A stretch of DNA of 64,000 nt, taken from assembly GCF_002001205.1 (NCBI RefSeq), contig NZ_MUNZ01000102.1, positions 1-64,000 of the forward strand. Direction: 5' to 3'. Below, piece after piece: positions 17,901 through 27,230 of the stretch. The notes under the pieces are model-generated. The model did no database searches and was not told the origin of the DNA. It worked only from the letters and a program-made list of their open reading frames with translations. Every line of letters starts with the position of its first letter. Positions within the stretch are counted from its first letter, which is position 1. The translations under genes and the position numbers were made by a program. This stretch comes from Hydrogenophaga sp. A37. GTDB lineage: Bacteria; Pseudomonadota; Gammaproteobacteria; Burkholderiales; Burkholderiaceae_C.

Positions 17901-20900
17901 CGCGGTCGCGGTCAGCTCCACCTCGCCGGCCTCGTCCAGCCCGGTCTCGCACAGCAGCAGGCCGCGCGCGTCGCTGTGGCCCGAGCACACCAGGCCCAGT
18001 TCTTTTGTTCTGGTCTGGTTGTCGTACGAATAGAAGCCGCCCACCAGACGCTTGCGCGTGCTGGTGGTGGTACGCACCGTGGCTCGCACTTCCAGCCGCA
18101 CATTGGCCGCTGGCTGGCCGTCGATGCCGAGCGCCAGCGCCTGGAAGCGCGCCTGCTGGCGGGTGGACACCCAGCCCTCGGTCTTGATGCCCGCCACCAC
18201 CGCCGCCGGCCAGAGCGTGCCCACCTGACGCAGGGTCTGGGTCTCGCCGTTGGGGTCGGCGTAGCTGGCCTCGATCAGCAGCTGCTGCGGCGAGCTCACC
18301 ACCGGCAGGTCTTCAATGACCGTGCGGCCCCGGCCGTTCTTGTCCAGGGTCAGCGGCAGCTTGTCGGCCACCAGCGTCTGGCCGGCGCTGCCGTCGTCGC
18401 CATCGTCACGCTCGCCCTCGTTGGCCTGCGGCCCGCGCGGGGGCCGGAAGCTGAAACCCTCGTAGCCGTCGAACGCGAGGGAGCGGGGCCGCAGCAGCGC
18501 CGACACCTGCGTGGCGAGGTTCGAAGCGCCGCCGCCCGAGAGGTAGTTGACTTGCAGGTCCACCGGCGCGCTGTTCACCGCGATCAGCGGCTTCTTGTCG
18601 TTGGCGCTGAGCTGGCCTTCGAGCACCGGCAGGCGGAATTCCTCCACCCGGAACTGCGCGGTCTCCACCTGTTCGGTGCCTTGCTGGCCCGCGTCCTGCA
18701 GCAGCTGCACGGTGTACAGCCCCAGACGCGCGGCCGGCGGAATCGACCACTCGCTGACCGCGCTCAGGCCGCCAGTGGCGGTCTTGCGCCAGGCCACGGG
18801 CTGCTTGAATTCCTGTCCACTGCCCTGGTGGGTGATGACCAGCTCGCCGGTCTTCAGCTCCGGCAGGCGAAAGCCCTTCAGGCTCTCCAGCCGCGCGAAG
18901 TGCTTCATCGACAGCTTCTCGCCCGCGCGCAGCAGGGCGCGGTCCAGTACCGTGTGGGCGCGCAGCGTCGAGCGGCTGAGGTCGCCGGTGGGCTGGTCGA
19001 AGCGCCACGACTCGATGCCCCGGTTCCAGTCGCTCCAGGTGAAGGCGAGGTCGTCCACGCCGTCGGGCGATTTCGCGCGTGCGCTGACGAACCAGGCGCC
19101 GGCGCCATGTTCGTCGTCGCCCTCGGTCTGGCCCATGGCGCACGCGGGCGCGCGGGCCGGAAGGCCGTCGAGCCGCACCACGCCGGTCTTGTCGGTCACG
19201 CCCTGAGCCACCACCTTGCCTTGGCAGTCCGACACCTTCACGGCGGCCCCGGCCACCGGCTTGCCTTTGTCCAGCGTGGTCACCCAGGCCAGTGCGTTCT
19301 CCTGGCCCAGCTTGAAATGCACGCCCAGGTTGGTCACCAGCGCCGAGGTGCGCACGTACATGGTCCGCCGGGCGCCGTGGCGTTCGTCCAGCAGGCTCTG
19401 GCCCAGCCGGGGCGAAGCGATCTCCAGCACATGAAAGCCCGGCTGCAGCGGAATACCGACCACCTCCATCGGGCGCGGGTCGCCGGCCGCCGCCTGGGGC
19501 AGGGTGACGGGTCGCACCTGTGGCAGGCCCTGCAGCAGGCCCAGCATGCGCGCGTCGACCCACTCCTTGTTGTCCTTGTCGACCACCTTGGGCAAGGGCG
19601 TCTTGACCCACTGGCTGGCCAGCTTGCGCGACACCTCGCGGTCGTTGAAGGTGGCCACCCGCTGGTACCAGGCAATGATCTCGGCGTCGTCGGCCAACTT
19701 CAAGTCGCTGACCTGGCTGGCGCCGAGCCGCAGGCCCATGGCTTTGAGCTCGGGCTCGACCTGGCGCACCGTCACCGCCAGCAGCGCGGTACCGCCCGGT
19801 TCGGCCAGTCGCTCGACCACGCCAAACGGCGCGGCGGCGAACTTCACCAGCGGCGGCATCAGGCCGGTGGCGACCTTCAGCGGGAACGCGCTGGCGTTGG
19901 CCGGCGCGCGGCCCGAGGCGTCCACAAAACCGCTGGGCAGCGCGACCGTGTAGGCCGTGTTTTCTGCCAAGGTCGGCGCGAACTCAATGCCTTCGACCAC
20001 GGCCTCGCCCTCGCTGCCGTTCTCCAGCCTCGGGGCGATGGCCTGGCCAGCGCCCGTGGGCTGCAGGCGCACCGCCAGCGCCTGGCTGGCGGTGACCGGC
20101 GTGTTGAAGCGCAGCGACATCGGGCGCAGCGGCAGACAGGCCGACTGGGCGTTTTCGCGTTCACAAGAAAACTCGATGCGGAACGGTTCGCGCACGCTGA
20201 AGTTCAGCGTCTGCGCCTGGCGCGTGGCGACGCCGCCGGGCGTGGCCACGCCCTTGCCCAGCACCAGCCGCACCTGGGCCGAGGGCGTGAGCTGGCGCTG
20301 GCAGGCGAGCGCCACCAGCTGGTCAGCGGGAGTGTCTTTCGTGTTCCAGCCGCGCGCCTGAATGAGCTGATCGCGCGGCTCGCCGGTCAACAGCCGCACG
20401 GCGATGCGCTCGCCCAGCCCGTCCATGGCGCAGTGCGCGTGGGCCTTGACGCTCTCGGGCGCCACCGCTCCGTTGAAGCGCAGCAGGAAATATTGGCCTT
20501 CTTCGATGGTGGCGCCGTCGCCAGGGAACGACTGCCGCACCACCGGCCCGCCGGTCTGGAATGCGAAGCGCTGCGTGCCGCTCAGCGCCTGGCCCGCAGC
20601 GCTGCGAAAACCGGGTGCCACCTGCAGCGTGCACGTCACCCCGGGCGGCAGCATCTGGTTGAAATCGAAGACCCAGGAGCGGTCCGAGGTCCAGCGGCCC
20701 TGGCCGGCCGTGGCGGCCGCATCGTTGCAGCTCAGGCTCAGCGGCGGCGGCCGGTTCTGGCTGCCGAAATTCACGGCTGGGGCGTCGAACTGCGCCACCA
20801 CCTGCCGCACCTTGGCGACCTCGCCCTGCGGGCTCAGCTGGGTGATCTGCAGCGCCGATGCCGTGCCGACCAGCGCCCCCCAAACACACAGAACTTCCGC

Positions 20901-20924
20901 ACCATGGCGCCAATGGAACAGCAT
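14940..20924 (-). CDS. yfhM: Bacterial alpha-2-macroglobulin family protein
   Basis: A very large (1994-residue) periplasmic protease-trapping protein. A signal peptide is visible (hydrophobic residues 10-24, ending near SALQ). The thioester motif CLEQ is intact, with the cysteine at about residue 1502 in YPFACLEQK, so it is the thioester-forming subtype. MG-type beta domains precede it and an alpha-helical thioester domain follows. The ATG at 20924 has AGGGGA at good spacing. The gene is translationally coupled to pbpC. The N-terminus lacks an obvious lipobox; a Cys-containing hydrophobic start is present but not in lipobox context. Confidence 0.93.
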   Translation of the reverse strand: MLFHWRHGAEVLCVWGALVGTASALQITQLSPQGEVAKVRQVVAQFDAPAVNFGSQNRPPPLSLSCNDAAATAGQGRWTSDRSWVFDFNQMLPPGVTCTLQVAPGFRSAAGQALSGTQRFAFQTGGPVVRQSFPGDGATIEEGQYFLLRFNGAVAPESVKAHAHCAMDGLGERIAVRLLTGEPRDQLIQARGWNTKDTPADQLVALACQRQLTPSAQVRLVLGKGVATPGGVATRQAQTLNFSVREPFRIEFSCERENAQSACLPLRPMSLRFNTPVTASQALAVRLQPTGAGQAIAPRLENGSEGEAVVEGIEFAPTLAENTAYTVALPSGFVDASGRAPANASAFPLKVATGLMPPLVKFAAAPFGVVERLAEPGGTALLAVTVRQVEPELKAMGLRLGASQVSDLKLADDAEIIAWYQRVATFNDREVSRKLASQWVKTPLPKVVDKDNKEWVDARMLGLLQGLPQVRPVTLPQAAAGDPRPMEVVGIPLQPGFHVLEIASPRLGQSLLDERHGARRTMYVRTSALVTNLGVHFKLGQENALAWVTTLDKGKPVAGAAVKVSDCQGKVVAQGVTDKTGVVRLDGLPARAPACAMGQTEGDDEHGAGAWFVSARAKSPDGVDDLAFTWSDWNRGIESWRFDQPTGDLSRSTLRAHTVLDRALLRAGEKLSMKHFARLESLKGFRLPELKTGELVITHQGSGQEFKQPVAWRKTATGGLSAVSEWSIPPAARLGLYTVQLLQDAGQQGTEQVETAQFRVEEFRLPVLEGQLSANDKKPLIAVNSAPVDLQVNYLSGGGASNLATQVSALLRPRSLAFDGYEGFSFRPPRGPQANEGERDDGDDGSAGQTLVADKLPLTLDKNGRGRTVIEDLPVVSSPQQLLIEASYADPNGETQTLRQVGTLWPAAVVAGIKTEGWVSTRQQARFQALALGIDGQPAANVRLEVRATVRTTTSTRKRLVGGFYSYDNQTRTKELGLVCSGHSDARGLLLCETGLDEAGEVELTATAQDKEGRKHQSVASVYVTRQGELWFGGEDHDRMDLLPEKKRYQPGETARLQVRMPFRFATALVSIEREGIVETRVVQLNGEDPTIELKVEADWGPNVFVSVMALRGRLRDVPWYSAFTWGYKAPREWWNAFWYEGREYVAPTALVDLSKPAYRLGVTELQVGIAAHEIKVAVSTDRESYAVRGKALVTIQATLPNGQPAANAEVALAVVDQALLELGPNPSWDLLAGMWKRRNWSVETATAQMEIIGRRHYGRKAVPAGGGGGHSPTRELFDTLLLWNPSVVLDAKGRATVSVPLNDSLTSFQVVAVADSGLGLFGTGKAQMRTTQDLQIISGLPPLVREGDRFTAMFSLRNTTPKAMQVAVSARATLLDTPPQTLAIPAGETREVTWDVTAPVPLGMTRQEALLWEVQVQDQAGGARDALKASQRIVPAVPITVQQATLAQLDGPLTLPVAPPAGAQADPQGALRGGIRMSLQPTLAEGLPAVREWFANYPFACLEQKTSKSIGLRDAALWQTVVAQLPTYLDADGLASYFPPRDGDAPSGSDTLSAYLLAASHEASALDPAWALPEASRDTLLRGLEGFVQGRVERRFWSPRQDLTVRKLAAIEALSRHGRASARLLQSIDIAPNQWPTHAVIDWLQILKRVNDVPQRAERLKEANQILRARLSYQGTKLVFSTEADDHWWWLMQNGDVNTARLLLAVMDDPAWKDDMGRLASGFIARQQRGTWQTTTANLWGGLALQKFSARFEATPVTGSTRATLGTASAAVDWSQVVRADGQAPVAAGFATVSPTNASPNSPSGPWRHNSATLPWPKEAGTLTATHTGTGKPWVTLQSLAAVDLKAPMFAGYQVKKTITPVEQAVAGRYSRGDILRVKIEVTASTDMTWVVLSDPIPGGASILGSGLGRDSQIATAGEKRSGKGWPVFEERSFEAFRSYYDHLSAGSFKTEYTLRLNNAGSFALPPTRIEAMYAPEVFGELPNARVTVEPVK

Positions 20925-21109
20925 GAAAGTTTCCCCTGTATGAATCAGGCGATGAGCCTAACCCAGTTCAGAGAAACACAGGCCCGGTGCCCGCCCCGGG
21001 TCTTGAAATCGGGCGTAGAGCGCATCGCCGGCCAATAATCCACCGCGTAGAACACCGACCGATCCCGCAGCGCGGGCGCCGGTTGTGCCACCTGAAACAA
21101 GGACGCTTC

Positions 21110-22084
21110 ATGGAACTGCGGCAGTTGCGCTACTTCGTTCGCATCGTCGAGCTCGGCTCCATGAGCCGGGCGGCGGCGGACCTGGACATGGTGCAGTCCG
21201 CGCTCAGCCAGCAGATCACGCGGCTGGAGGGCGAACTCTCCACGCGCCTGCTCCACCGCACGCCGCGCGGCGTGTCGCCCACCGAGGCGGGTGTGGCGTT
21301 CTTCCGCGAGGCCCAGCTCACCCTGCGCCATGCCGAGCAGGCCATGCGCGTGGCGCAGCAGGCGCGCCTGTCGGGCACCGTCAGCGTGGGGCTGGCGCCC
21401 ACCACCTCGGCGGTGCTCGGACTACCGCTCATGCAGGCCATGCGCGAGCGTTACCCGGACGTGCGCCTGCACATGGTGGAGAGCATGTCGGGCCATCTGA
21501 CGGCCATGCTCAACGCCCGCCAGCTCGACCTGGCGGTGCTGTTCGACACGCGGCTGCACCAGACCCGGCAGGCCGGTGGCGGGCGGCGCTGGGGCGTGCA
21601 GCCGCTGCTGGAGGAAGACCTGTTTCTCGTGCGCCGAGCCGCCGCGCCGCGCCTGCCCGCCGAGATCGCCATCGCCGACCTGGCCGACGAGCCGCTGATC
21701 CTGCCCACCGGCCCGCACGGTCTGCGCAGCACCCTGGACACGGCGTTTGCCGGCGCCGGCATCGCCCCGCGCGTGGTGCTGGAGGTGGACTCGCTCGCCA
21801 TGGTGATGGCGGCTGTCGACGCTGGCCTGGGTTCCACGCTGCAGCCCTGGGCGGCCCTGGGCCGCTACCCGGACGCACCGCAGCGCTTCCAGTGCGCGCG
21901 CCTCACCGACGCCCCCGCGCGCCGCGTGAACCTGCTGTGCACCCTGTCGGACGACGAGCTGACCCCCGCAGCACTGGCCGCGCGCGTGGTGCTGCTGGAC
22001 TGCGTGCGCTCGCTGCTGAGCGACGGCCGGTGGTTCGGTGCCACCGCCCTCGCCGCCGCGCCTGCCACCCATCACACTTCGTGA
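21110..22084 (+). CDS. tcuR: LysR-family transcriptional regulator (TcuR-like)
   Basis: A 324-residue LysR regulator. The winged helix-turn-helix is at the N-terminus (MELRQLRYFVRIVELGS, then SRAAADLDMVQSALSQQI), followed by a periplasmic-binding-like effector domain. The ATG at 21110 has AAGGA upstream; the longer frame from 20987 lacks this. It lies just upstream of tcuA on the same strand, which supports a role as activator of tricarballylate genes. The symbol rests on position. Co-directional rather than divergent placement is less usual for LysR regulators. Confidence 0.8.
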   Translation: MELRQLRYFVRIVELGSMSRAAADLDMVQSALSQQITRLEGELSTRLLHRTPRGVSPTEAGVAFFREAQLTLRHAEQAMRVAQQARLSGTVSVGLAPTTSAVLGLPLMQAMRERYPDVRLHMVESMSGHLTAMLNARQLDLAVLFDTRLHQTRQAGGGRRWGVQPLLEEDLFLVRRAAAPRLPAEIAIADLADEPLILPTGPHGLRSTLDTAFAGAGIAPRVVLEVDSLAMVMAAVDAGLGSTLQPWAALGRYPDAPQRFQCARLTDAPARRVNLLCTLSDDELTPAALAARVVLLDCVRSLLSDGRWFGATALAAAPATHHTS

Positions 22085-22100
22085 TGCCCCCATGACGTGA

Positions 22101-22118
22101 GCCCGCTGCACAGCGGGC
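22101..22118 (+). terminator. GC-rich hairpin between the LysR gene and tcuA
   Basis: GCCCGCT and AGCGGGC flank a 4-base loop, followed by a weak pyrimidine stretch. It may terminate the regulator transcript or attenuate read-through into tcuA. Confidence 0.45.
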
Positions 22119-22190
22119 GCTGCTCTTTCTACATTCCCTCATGCGCCGGATGGATTCCGGCGCCCCACGAGAGAAAGCAGAAGGAAACCC

Positions 22191-23624
22191 ATGTCAACGG
22201 ACCCCGATGTCCTGGTGATCGGCGGCGGCAACGCCGCCCTGTGCGCCGCCCTCATGGCCCGCGAGGCCGGCGCCAGCGTGCTGCTGCTCGAAGCCGCGCC
22301 GCGCGAATGGCGTGGCGGCAACTCCGCCCACACCCGCAACCTGCGCTGCATGCACGATGCGCCGCAGGATGTGTTGGTCGATGCCTACCCCGAAGAAGAG
22401 TTCTGGCTGGACCTGCTGAAGGTCACCGGCGGCAAGACCAACGAGGCACTGGCCCGGCTGGTGATTCGCGCCTCGGCCACCTGCCGGCCCTGGATGCGCC
22501 GCCATGGTGTGCACTTTCAGCCCGCGCTGGCCGGCACGCTGCACGTGGCGCGCACCAACGCCTTCTTCATGGGCGGTGGCAAGGCGCTGGTGAACGCCTA
22601 CTTCCGCAGCGCTGAAAAACTCGGCGTGCAGGTCCGATACAACGCGCCGGTGGACCGCATCGAGATGCACGAGGGCCGCTTCGTCGCCGCCCACGTGAAC
22701 GGCGAACGCATCACCGCCAAGGCCTGCGTGCTGGCCGCCGGCGGTTTTGAATCGAACCGCGACTGGCTGCGCGAGGCCTGGGGCCAGAACCAGCGCGGCG
22801 AATGGCCGTCGGACAACTTCCTGATCCGCGGCACGGCCTTCAACCAGGGTGTGCTGCTGCGCCACCTGCTCGACGAGCACGGCGCCAACCGCATCGGCGA
22901 CCCGACACAGGCGCACATGGTGGCGATCGACGCGCGCGCGCCGCTCTACGACGGCGGCATCTGCACGCGCATCGACTGCGTGTCGCTGGGCGTGGTGGTG
23001 AACCGCGAGGCCGAGCGCTTCTACGACGAGGGCGAGGATTTCTGGCCCAAGCGCTACGCGATCTGGGGCCGCCTGGTGGCGCAGCAGCCGGGGCAGATCG
23101 GCTATTCGATCATCGACAGCAAGGCCATCGGCCGCTTCATGCCGCCGGTGTTCCCGGGCGTCAAGGCCGACAGCCTGCCCGAGCTGGCGCTCAAGCTCGG
23201 CCTGGATGTGGACACCTTCATGCGCACGATGGACGGCTACAACGCCGCCTGCCGCGTGGGCACCTTTGACCACACCGCGCTCGACGACTGTCACACCGAG
23301 GGCGTCACCCCGGCCAAGACGCACTGGGCGCGGCCGATCGACACCGCGCCCTATTACGGCTACGCGCTCAAGCCCGGCGTGACCTTCACCTACCTGGGCC
23401 TGCACACCGACGACACGGCGGCCGTGCGCTTCAACCACCAGCCCAGCGACAACCTCTTCGTCGCCGGCGAAATGATGGCCGGCAACGTGCTGGGCCAGGG
23501 TTACACGGCGGGCGTGGGCATGAGCATCGGCACGGCGTTCGGCCGCATCGCCGGCACGAACGCGGCCCGGGCCGCCCAGGCCACCCGCACCACCGCCACA
23601 GGAGCCCACCATGCACACGCTTGA
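22191..23624 (+). CDS. tcuA: FAD-dependent tricarballylate dehydrogenase TcuA
   Basis: TcuA oxidises tricarballylate to cis-aconitate with FAD. The 477-residue protein starts with a Rossmann FAD-binding motif ([14 protein letters not shown], residues 7-20) and has the fumarate-reductase/succinate-dehydrogenase flavoprotein layout. This includes a C-terminal segment ([18 protein letters not shown]) that closes the FAD site. AAGGA precedes the ATG. Its 3' end overlaps tcuB by 14 bases. The identity fits the neighbour tcuB, which re-oxidises the flavin; a related dicarboxylate or tricarboxylate substrate is possible. Confidence 0.9.
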   Translation: MSTDPDVLVIGGGNAALCAALMAREAGASVLLLEAAPREWRGGNSAHTRNLRCMHDAPQDVLVDAYPEEEFWLDLLKVTGGKTNEALARLVIRASATCRPWMRRHGVHFQPALAGTLHVARTNAFFMGGGKALVNAYFRSAEKLGVQVRYNAPVDRIEMHEGRFVAAHVNGERITAKACVLAAGGFESNRDWLREAWGQNQRGEWPSDNFLIRGTAFNQGVLLRHLLDEHGANRIGDPTQAHMVAIDARAPLYDGGICTRIDCVSLGVVVNREAERFYDEGEDFWPKRYAIWGRLVAQQPGQIGYSIIDSKAIGRFMPPVFPGVKADSLPELALKLGLDVDTFMRTMDGYNAACRVGTFDHTALDDCHTEGVTPAKTHWARPIDTAPYYGYALKPGVTFTYLGLHTDDTAAVRFNHQPSDNLFVAGEMMAGNVLGQGYTAGVGMSIGTAFGRIAGTNAARAAQATRTTATGAHHAHA

Positions 23625-24792
23625 AGCCCTCGCGCGCGACGCCAGCGCTCTGGCGAACGGCGAGACCGTGCTGTCCGCCCCCGAAACCGAGGTGGCGCGC
23701 CAGATGCAGATCTGCAACGCCTGCCGCTACTGCGAAGGTTTCTGCGCCGTGTTCCCGGCCATGACGCGCCGGCTCGAATTCGGCAAGGCCGACATCCACT
23801 TCCTGGCCAACCTCTGCCACAACTGCGGCGCCTGCCTGCACGCCTGCCAGTACGCGCCGCCGCACGAGTTTGCGGTGAACGTGCCGCAGGCCATGGCCCA
23901 GGTGCGCGGCCAGACCTACGTGGACTACGCCTGGCCGCCGGCGCTGGGCCGGCTCTACCAGCGCCAGGGGCTCACGCTGTCGCTGGCGCTGGCGGCCGGT
24001 CTCGCGCTGTTCCTGGTGCTGGCCGTGGTGCTCAATGGGCAAGGCCTGGGTGCGCTGTGGAGCGCGCCGGGCGGCAACTTCTACGGCATCTTTCCGCACA
24101 ACCTGCTCGTGAGTCTGTTCGCGCCGGTGTTCCTGTTCGCCACGCTGGCACTGGCCCTGGGCGTGCGCCGCTTCTGGCGCGATGTGACACCTGCCACCAG
24201 CGGCGCCCCGCTGTCGGCGCCAGCCACCGCCGAGGCGGCCGATGCCGTGCTGCGCCTGAAGTACCTGGACGGTGGCCACGGCGAGGGCTGCCACAACGAG
24301 GACGACGCTTACACGCTCTCGCGCCGGCGCTTCCACCACCTCACCTTCTACGGCTTCATGCTGTGTTTTGCCGCCACCAGCGTGGCCACGCTCTACCACT
24401 ACCTGCTGGGCCAGCCCGCGCCCTACGACCTGCCCAGCCTGCCCAAACTGCTGGGCGCGGTGGGCGGCGTGAGCCTCGCGCTGGGCACGGCGGGCCTGTG
24501 GCGCCTGAACCTGAAGCGCCACCCGCAACACGGCGACGCCGCGCAAAAGCCCATGGACCTTGGCTTCATCGCCCTGCTGTTCCTCACCGCCACCAGCGGC
24601 CTGGCCCTGTGGGCCGCGCGCGGCACACCGGCCCTGGCGCTGACCCTGTGCCTGCACCTGGGCGCGGTGATGGCGCTCTTCGCCACCATGCCCTACAACA
24701 AGTTCGGCCACGGCATCTTCCGCACCGCCGCGCTGCTGCGGCACGCGGTGGAGAAGCGCCTGCCCAACCCCGTCGGCCTGAGTGCCGACTGA
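23611..24792 (+). CDS. tcuB: TcuB, iron-sulfur/membrane re-oxidase for TcuA
   Basis: TcuB carries electrons from reduced TcuA to the membrane quinone pool. The 393-residue protein has two 4Fe-4S cysteine sets near the N-terminus: C35, C38, C41, C45 and C69, C72, C75, C79. Several transmembrane helices follow, separated by a soluble loop with histidines suited to haem or cluster binding. It overlaps tcuA by 14 bases, implying coupled translation. No tcuC-type MFS permease lies alongside; a Bug-type binding protein follows instead. Confidence 0.9.
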   Translation: MHTLEALARDASALANGETVLSAPETEVARQMQICNACRYCEGFCAVFPAMTRRLEFGKADIHFLANLCHNCGACLHACQYAPPHEFAVNVPQAMAQVRGQTYVDYAWPPALGRLYQRQGLTLSLALAAGLALFLVLAVVLNGQGLGALWSAPGGNFYGIFPHNLLVSLFAPVFLFATLALALGVRRFWRDVTPATSGAPLSAPATAEAADAVLRLKYLDGGHGEGCHNEDDAYTLSRRRFHHLTFYGFMLCFAATSVATLYHYLLGQPAPYDLPSLPKLLGAVGGVSLALGTAGLWRLNLKRHPQHGDAAQKPMDLGFIALLFLTATSGLALWAARGTPALALTLCLHLGAVMALFATMPYNKFGHGIFRTAALLRHAVEKRLPNPVGLSAD

Positions 24793-24863
24793 GCCGCAGC
24801 GCTGTTCGACCGTTTTCTTCCCCACGATTTCCACCCCAAGAACCTCACCGAGGAGACCTCACC

Positions 24864-25841
24864 ATGCAAAAACGATACTTCCTGCGCGCCACCACGATCG
24901 CCCTTTCCTCCGTCGCGCTGGGCAGCCTGGCCCGGGCCCAGGACTTCCCGCCCAAAAAGCCCGTCACCCTGGTGGTCGGCTTCGCGGCCGGCGGCGCCGC
25001 CGACGCGGCCGCGCGCCTGATCGCCAAGAAGCTGGGCGAGAACATCGGCCAGACCGTGATCGTGGAGAACAAGGGCGGCGCCGGCGGCAACATCGCGCAC
25101 CAGTTCGTCGCCAAGGCGGCGCCCGACGGCTCGGTGCTGCTGTTCGGGTCGGTTGGCCCGCTCACCATCGCCCCACATCTGATGAAGCTGGCCTACGACC
25201 CCTTTGTGGACCTCACCCCCATCTCGGGCGGCGTGTACTTTCCCAACGTGCTCGTGGTGCACAAAGGCCTGGGCGTGAAGACGCTGGCCGAGTTCGTGCA
25301 GCTGGAGAAGAAAAAACCCGGCAGCGTGGACTTCGCCTCTACCGGCCCCGGTTCGGCCTCGCACCTGGCGGGCGAGCTGTTCAACCAGCGCGCGGGCATC
25401 GACATGGTCCACGTGCCCTACAAAGGCGGCGCGCCCGCACTGCAGGACCTGCTGGGCGAGCGCATCGCCTCGTACTTCTCGGCGCCGCCCACGGCCATGC
25501 CGCACATCGAGAGCGGCAAGCTGGTGCCGCTGGCCACCACCGGCCTCACGCGCCCGGCCTACCTGCCCCACATCCCCACCGTGGCCGAGGCCGGCTACCC
25601 CGGCTTTGAGGCGCTGAACTGGTACGCCTTCGTGGCGCCGGGCAAGACCCCTGTCCCACTGCTCGATCGCTGGAACCAGGAGATCGTGAAGGCGCTGAAC
25701 GACGCGGGCGTGAAGGACGCGTTGAAGCACCACGGACTGACCCCACAGCCCACCACGCGCGCCGAGTTCGCGGCGTTCATGAAGAAAGAATCTGCCCAGT
25801 GGGCCGCCATCGTCAAGGAGCGCAAGATCACGGCGGATTGA
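24864..25841 (+). CDS. Bug/TctC-family tripartite tricarboxylate-binding protein
   Basis: A 325-residue periplasmic binding protein of the Bug (Bordetella uptake gene)/TctC type. A signal peptide ends near ARAQD, and the family's VVGFAAGGAADAAAR, GGAGGNIA and HVPYKGGAPALQDL blocks are present. Such proteins deliver carboxylates to TctAB-type permeases. No tctA or tctB lies in this window, so the membrane partner must be elsewhere. GGAGA precedes the ATG. Placement after tcuB suggests it binds tricarballylate or a similar acid. Confidence 0.9.
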   Translation: MQKRYFLRATTIALSSVALGSLARAQDFPPKKPVTLVVGFAAGGAADAAARLIAKKLGENIGQTVIVENKGGAGGNIAHQFVAKAAPDGSVLLFGSVGPLTIAPHLMKLAYDPFVDLTPISGGVYFPNVLVVHKGLGVKTLAEFVQLEKKKPGSVDFASTGPGSASHLAGELFNQRAGIDMVHVPYKGGAPALQDLLGERIASYFSAPPTAMPHIESGKLVPLATTGLTRPAYLPHIPTVAEAGYPGFEALNWYAFVAPGKTPVPLLDRWNQEIVKALNDAGVKDALKHHGLTPQPTTRAEFAAFMKKESAQWAAIVKERKITAD

Positions 25842-25950
25842 GCGCTGTCAAGCTCAATCAGTTTTCCACGGCGCCGGAGCGCAACCCAGCTGCATGACGG
25901 TGGGCCACCGAGGGCACCGCCGGGCCGGCTTTGCCGGGCGGCCAGTGCCG

Positions 25951-25980
25951 CCCCCTTTTGAGGGGGTCGCGCGAAGCGCG
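25951..25980. repeat. Extragenic palindromic element between convergent genes
   Basis: Two adjacent hairpins: CCCCC/GGGGG around TTTTGA (25951-25966) and CGCGC/GCGCG around GAA (25968-25980). Intergenic elements of this look are common in Comamonadaceae. Here it lies between the convergent Bug and mnmA genes and could act as a bidirectional terminator. No second copy was noticed in this window. Confidence 0.5.
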
Positions 25981-25992
25981 GCGGGGGTCACT

Positions 25993-27114
25993 TCAAGGGT
26001 GGTTGGCCGCCTCGGTGTGGATCACTCCGCCGCCCAGACAGACCTCGCCGTCGTACAGCACGGCGCTCTGCCCCGGCGTCACGGCCCACTGCGGCTCGGC
26101 AAACCGCAGCGTGATGCCGGTGGCGTCGGTCGCCAGCGTGCAGGGCGCATCGGCCTGGCGGTAACGCGTCTTGGCGGCGATGTCGGTCACCTGCGGCGCC
26201 TCGCCCGCGACCCAGCTCAGGTCCTCGGCGCGCAGCGCAGGCGAGAGCAGCCAGGGGTGGTCGTGGCCCTGCACCACCCACAGAATGTTCTTCTCCATGT
26301 CCTTGCGCGCGACGAACCAGGGCTCGTGCTCGTTGCCGCCTTTCTGCGCGCCCTTTTCTCGGATGCCACCGATGCCCAGGCCCTGGCGCTGACCCAGCGT
26401 GTAGAACGAGAGGCCCACGTGCTGCCCGATGGTGCGGCCCGTCGGGTCCTTGATCGGCCCCGGTTCCTTGGCGATGTAGCGGTTGAGGAAATCGCGAAAC
26501 GGCCGCTCGCCGATGAAGCAGATGCCGGTGCTGTCTTTCTTCTTCGCGTTAGGCAGGCCGATCTCGGCCGCGATGCGGCGCACCTCGGTCTTGGGCAGCT
26601 CGCCCACCGGGAACAGCGTCTTGCTCAGCTGCGCCTGGTTCAGCCGGTGCAGGAAGTAGCTCTGGTCCTTCAGCGGGTCCAGGCCCTTGAGCAGCTCGTG
26701 TTTCCCGGTGGTGTCATTCAAACGAACCCGTGCGTAGTGCCCGGTCGCGATCTTCTCGGCGCCCAGGCGCATCGCGTGGTCGAGAAAGGCCTTGAACTTG
26801 ATCTCGGCGTTGCACAGGATGTCGGGGTTGGGCGTGCGCCCGGCCGAGTACTCGCGCAGGAACTCGGCGAACACGCGGTCCTTGTACTCGGCGGCAAAGT
26901 TGACGTGTTCGATCTCGATGCCCAGCACGTCGGCCACCGAGGCCGCGTCCACGAAGTCAATGTTGGACGAGCAGAACTCGCTGTTGTCATCGTCCTCCCA
27001 GTTCTTCATGAAGATGCCGATGACCTCGTAGCCCTGCTGCTTGAGCAGGTGCGCGCTCACCGCAGAGTCCACGCCCCCGCTCAAACCGACCACCACACGT
27101 TGCTTGTTTGCCAT
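25993..27114 (-). CDS. mnmA: tRNA-specific 2-thiouridylase MnmA
   Basis: MnmA thiolates U34 of tRNAs for Lys, Glu and Gln. The 373-residue protein has the PP-loop SGGVDS at 12-17, the catalytic Cys101 in [12 protein letters not shown] and Cys199 in [12 protein letters not shown]. The C-terminal barrel and the expected length are intact. It is a stand-alone gene read away from the toxin-antitoxin pair, and it converges on the Bug gene with the extragenic repeat between them. Confidence 0.97.
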   Translation of the reverse strand: MANKQRVVVGLSGGVDSAVSAHLLKQQGYEVIGIFMKNWEDDDNSEFCSSNIDFVDAASVADVLGIEIEHVNFAAEYKDRVFAEFLREYSAGRTPNPDILCNAEIKFKAFLDHAMRLGAEKIATGHYARVRLNDTTGKHELLKGLDPLKDQSYFLHRLNQAQLSKTLFPVGELPKTEVRRIAAEIGLPNAKKKDSTGICFIGERPFRDFLNRYIAKEPGPIKDPTGRTIGQHVGLSFYTLGQRQGLGIGGIREKGAQKGGNEHEPWFVARKDMEKNILWVVQGHDHPWLLSPALRAEDLSWVAGEAPQVTDIAAKTRYRQADAPCTLATDATGITLRFAEPQWAVTPGQSAVLYDGEVCLGGGVIHTEAANHP

Positions 27115-27172
27115 GGGGTGGATTATCCCAGCCGGGCCTTTGAGGGGCGGGTCTGGGGCTTAGGCCAATGGC

Positions 27173-27200
27173 TTGACTTGTTGTCTATGTTGGGTAACAT
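27173..27200 (+). promoter_or_regulatory. Promoter with overlapping palindrome for the antitoxin gene
   Basis: A sigma-70-like promoter: TTGACT, 16 bases, TAACAT. The palindrome ATGTT-GGGT-AACAT (27187-27200) overlaps the -10 box. Phd/YefM antitoxins usually repress their own promoter through such a site; the assignment here is an inference. Confidence 0.6.
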
Positions 27201-27230
27201 GGCCATTTCAACCAACTTGTGGGTAACGGC

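Noticed and set aside
12742-17988. A 1748-residue frame on the minus strand merging pbpC with upstream sequence
   Set aside because: Its N-terminal half is an out-of-frame shadow of the alpha-2-macroglobulin gene. The real pbpC starts at the GTG at 14943.
15861-21038. A 1725-residue plus-strand frame opposite the alpha-2-macroglobulin gene
   Set aside because: Low-complexity Arg/His/Gln/Ala-rich shadow typical of high-GC antisense frames; the minus strand has a full family match with signal peptide and thioester motif.
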